This document shows, one piece after another, positions 5,875 to 6,654 of a DNA stretch of 6,654 nt. Where the stretch lies: the NCBI GenBank assembly GCA_021789565.1, contig JAJYJL010000470.1, forward strand, positions 1 through 6,654, read 5' to 3'. The translations under genes and the position numbers were made by a program. Numbering within the stretch: position 1 is the first letter of the stretch; the number at the start of each line of letters is the position of its first letter. The notes beneath the pieces were generated by a model. It was not told the origin of the DNA. It was given only the letters and a program-made list of their open reading frames with translations, and did no database searches. The DNA is from Acidobacteriota bacterium. Lineage in GTDB: Bacteria > Acidobacteriota > Terriglobia > UBA7540.

Positions 5875-6654
5875 TCACGCCTCGGAGGACACAAATTCTC
5901 TTTGTTGCTCTCGTTCTAGCGTCTGATACAAGTCAAAGGCTTGCTCGGGTTTCATCCCGTTGTGGACGACCTTCCGGACGGCTTGAATCATCGCCTGTGG
6001 GGCGGATGACTGAAAAATGTTCCGTCCCATATCCACTCCCGCCGCCCCTTCGCTCACCGCGTTGTAAGCAAGGCGCAGCGCTTCGGGTTCCGGAATCTTC
6101 TTACCGCCCGCCATGACGACCGGAACAGGGCATGAGGCCGTAATGGTCTCGAAATCCTCTGCCACGTAATAGGTCTTTACAAAGTGGGCTCCCAGTTCAG
6201 CGCAAATGCGGCAGGCCAGGCGCAAATACTTCGCGTCGCGCGTCATATTCTTTCCCACGGCTGTTACCGCCAGCACTGGAATCCCATGCCGATTTCCCGC
6301 ATCCACCAGCCGCGTAAGGTTGTGGACCGACTTCGTCTCGAACTCGCCGCCGATGAACACCTGGACTGCCATCGCACACGCATTCAGCCGCAGCGCGTCC
6401 TCCACATCCACCGCAAGCTGCTCGTTCGACAGCTCCTTCAGGATGCTTGGGCCGCCGCTGGCGCGCAGGACAACCGGCTTGGCCGCGGTGGCTGGAATCG
6501 TCGTGCGCAGAATTCCCCGGGTAAGCATCAGCGCGTCCGCGTAAGGCACCAGCGGCACTATGTTGACATCCACCCGCTCCAGCCCCGAAGTCGGCCCTTG
6601 AAAATAGCCATGGTCAATGGCCAGCATCACCGTCCGGCCAGAATTGGGAGATCG
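5875..6654 (-). CDS. lsrF: LsrF-type class I aldolase/thiolase, N-terminus cut by the window edge
   Basis: The frame is open to the right edge, showing 259 residues. By alignment to E. coli LsrF from memory, the first visible residue matches about position 44, so some 43 residues are missing. LsrF transfers an acetyl group from the phosphorylated AI-2 derivative 3-hydroxy-5-phosphonooxypentane-2,4-dione to CoA, giving acetyl-CoA and DHAP. Similarity is very strong around [14 protein letters not shown] (8-21), matching Asp57-His58 of E. coli. Lys160 in VKTYYV matches the Schiff-base Lys203 with the same offset. AGGKK (182-186) and [11 protein letters not shown] (206-216) form the phosphate end of the barrel. 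The internal GTG at 6630 is not the start. It is the first visible gene of the unit, followed by the epimerase and rhaEW. AI-2 breakdown is not proven: no lsrG, lsrK or lsrB is visible, and LsrF relatives also work as sugar-phosphate aldolases. Confidence 0.9.
   Translation of the reverse strand, partial: RSPNSGRTVMLAIDHGYFQGPTSGLERVDVNIVPLVPYADALMLTRGILRTTIPATAAKPVVLRASGGPSILKELSNEQLAVDVEDALRLNACAMAVQVFIGGEFETKSVHNLTRLVDAGNRHGIPVLAVTAVGKNMTRDAKYLRLACRICAELGAHFVKTYYVAEDFETITASCPVPVVMAGGKKIPEPEALRLAYNAVSEGAAGVDMGRNIFQSSAPQAMIQAVRKVVHNGMKPEQAFDLYQTLEREQQREFVSSEA

Noticed and set aside
5160..5894. An N-terminal extension making a 950-residue protein with rhaEW
   Set aside because: It is the same strand as the epimerase in another frame, is rich in Arg, Gly and His with no domain, and the RhaEW family begins near the ATG at 5150.
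433..6654. A compositional break between the two modules suggesting separate transfer
   Set aside because: Counting third positions in about twenty codons from each of four genes gave similar G+C-ending shares (roughly 13 to 15 of 20), so no clear break is supported.

Overview
This is a bacterial window with five complete genes and one truncated gene, all on the minus strand and so read from the right edge towards the left. All have a clear sugar-catabolic family assignment. No gene is supported on the plus strand, and I see no tRNA, rRNA, CRISPR array or insertion sequence. Base composition is moderately GC-rich, with GTG codons near starts and Shine-Dalgarno sites before several genes. The host cannot be named securely. 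An Acidobacteriota-like or similar environmental bacterium would fit the family mix, but that is only an impression.

The right half (3042-6654) is a tightly packed unit. It begins with an LsrF-type class I aldolase/thiolase that runs off the right edge. It continues with a ribulose-phosphate 3-epimerase family protein and then a bifunctional RhaEW-type protein, a zinc aldolase fused to a short-chain dehydrogenase. The junctions are 2 to 5 nt, or 4-nt GTGA overlaps if the upstream GTG starts are used, so the three genes are probably co-transcribed and translationally coupled.

A 193-nt gap (2849-3041) separates this from a second module: a small class II (FucA/AraD-type) zinc aldolase, a PfkB kinase most like 2-keto-3-deoxygluconate kinase, and an Eda-type KDPG/KHG aldolase. 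The 72-nt gap between aldolase and kinase is almost filled by two adjacent stem-loops followed by a strong Shine-Dalgarno site. Another stem-loop abuts the Shine-Dalgarno site of the aldolase.

Taken together, the window encodes four separate carbon-carbon-bond-cleaving domains (LsrF-like, RhaE-like, FucA-like, Eda) plus an epimerase, a kinase and an aldehyde or polyol dehydrogenase. The expected products are DHAP, glyceraldehyde 3-phosphate, pyruvate, acetyl-CoA and lactaldehyde/lactate. This looks like the lower half of one or two pathways for deoxy-sugars and sugar acids. The first enzymes (transporter, isomerase, dehydratase, sugar kinase) are not in view. Several enzymes have a changed active-site position, so exact substrates should not be copied from the family names. 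The leftmost 432 nt hold no gene I can recognise.
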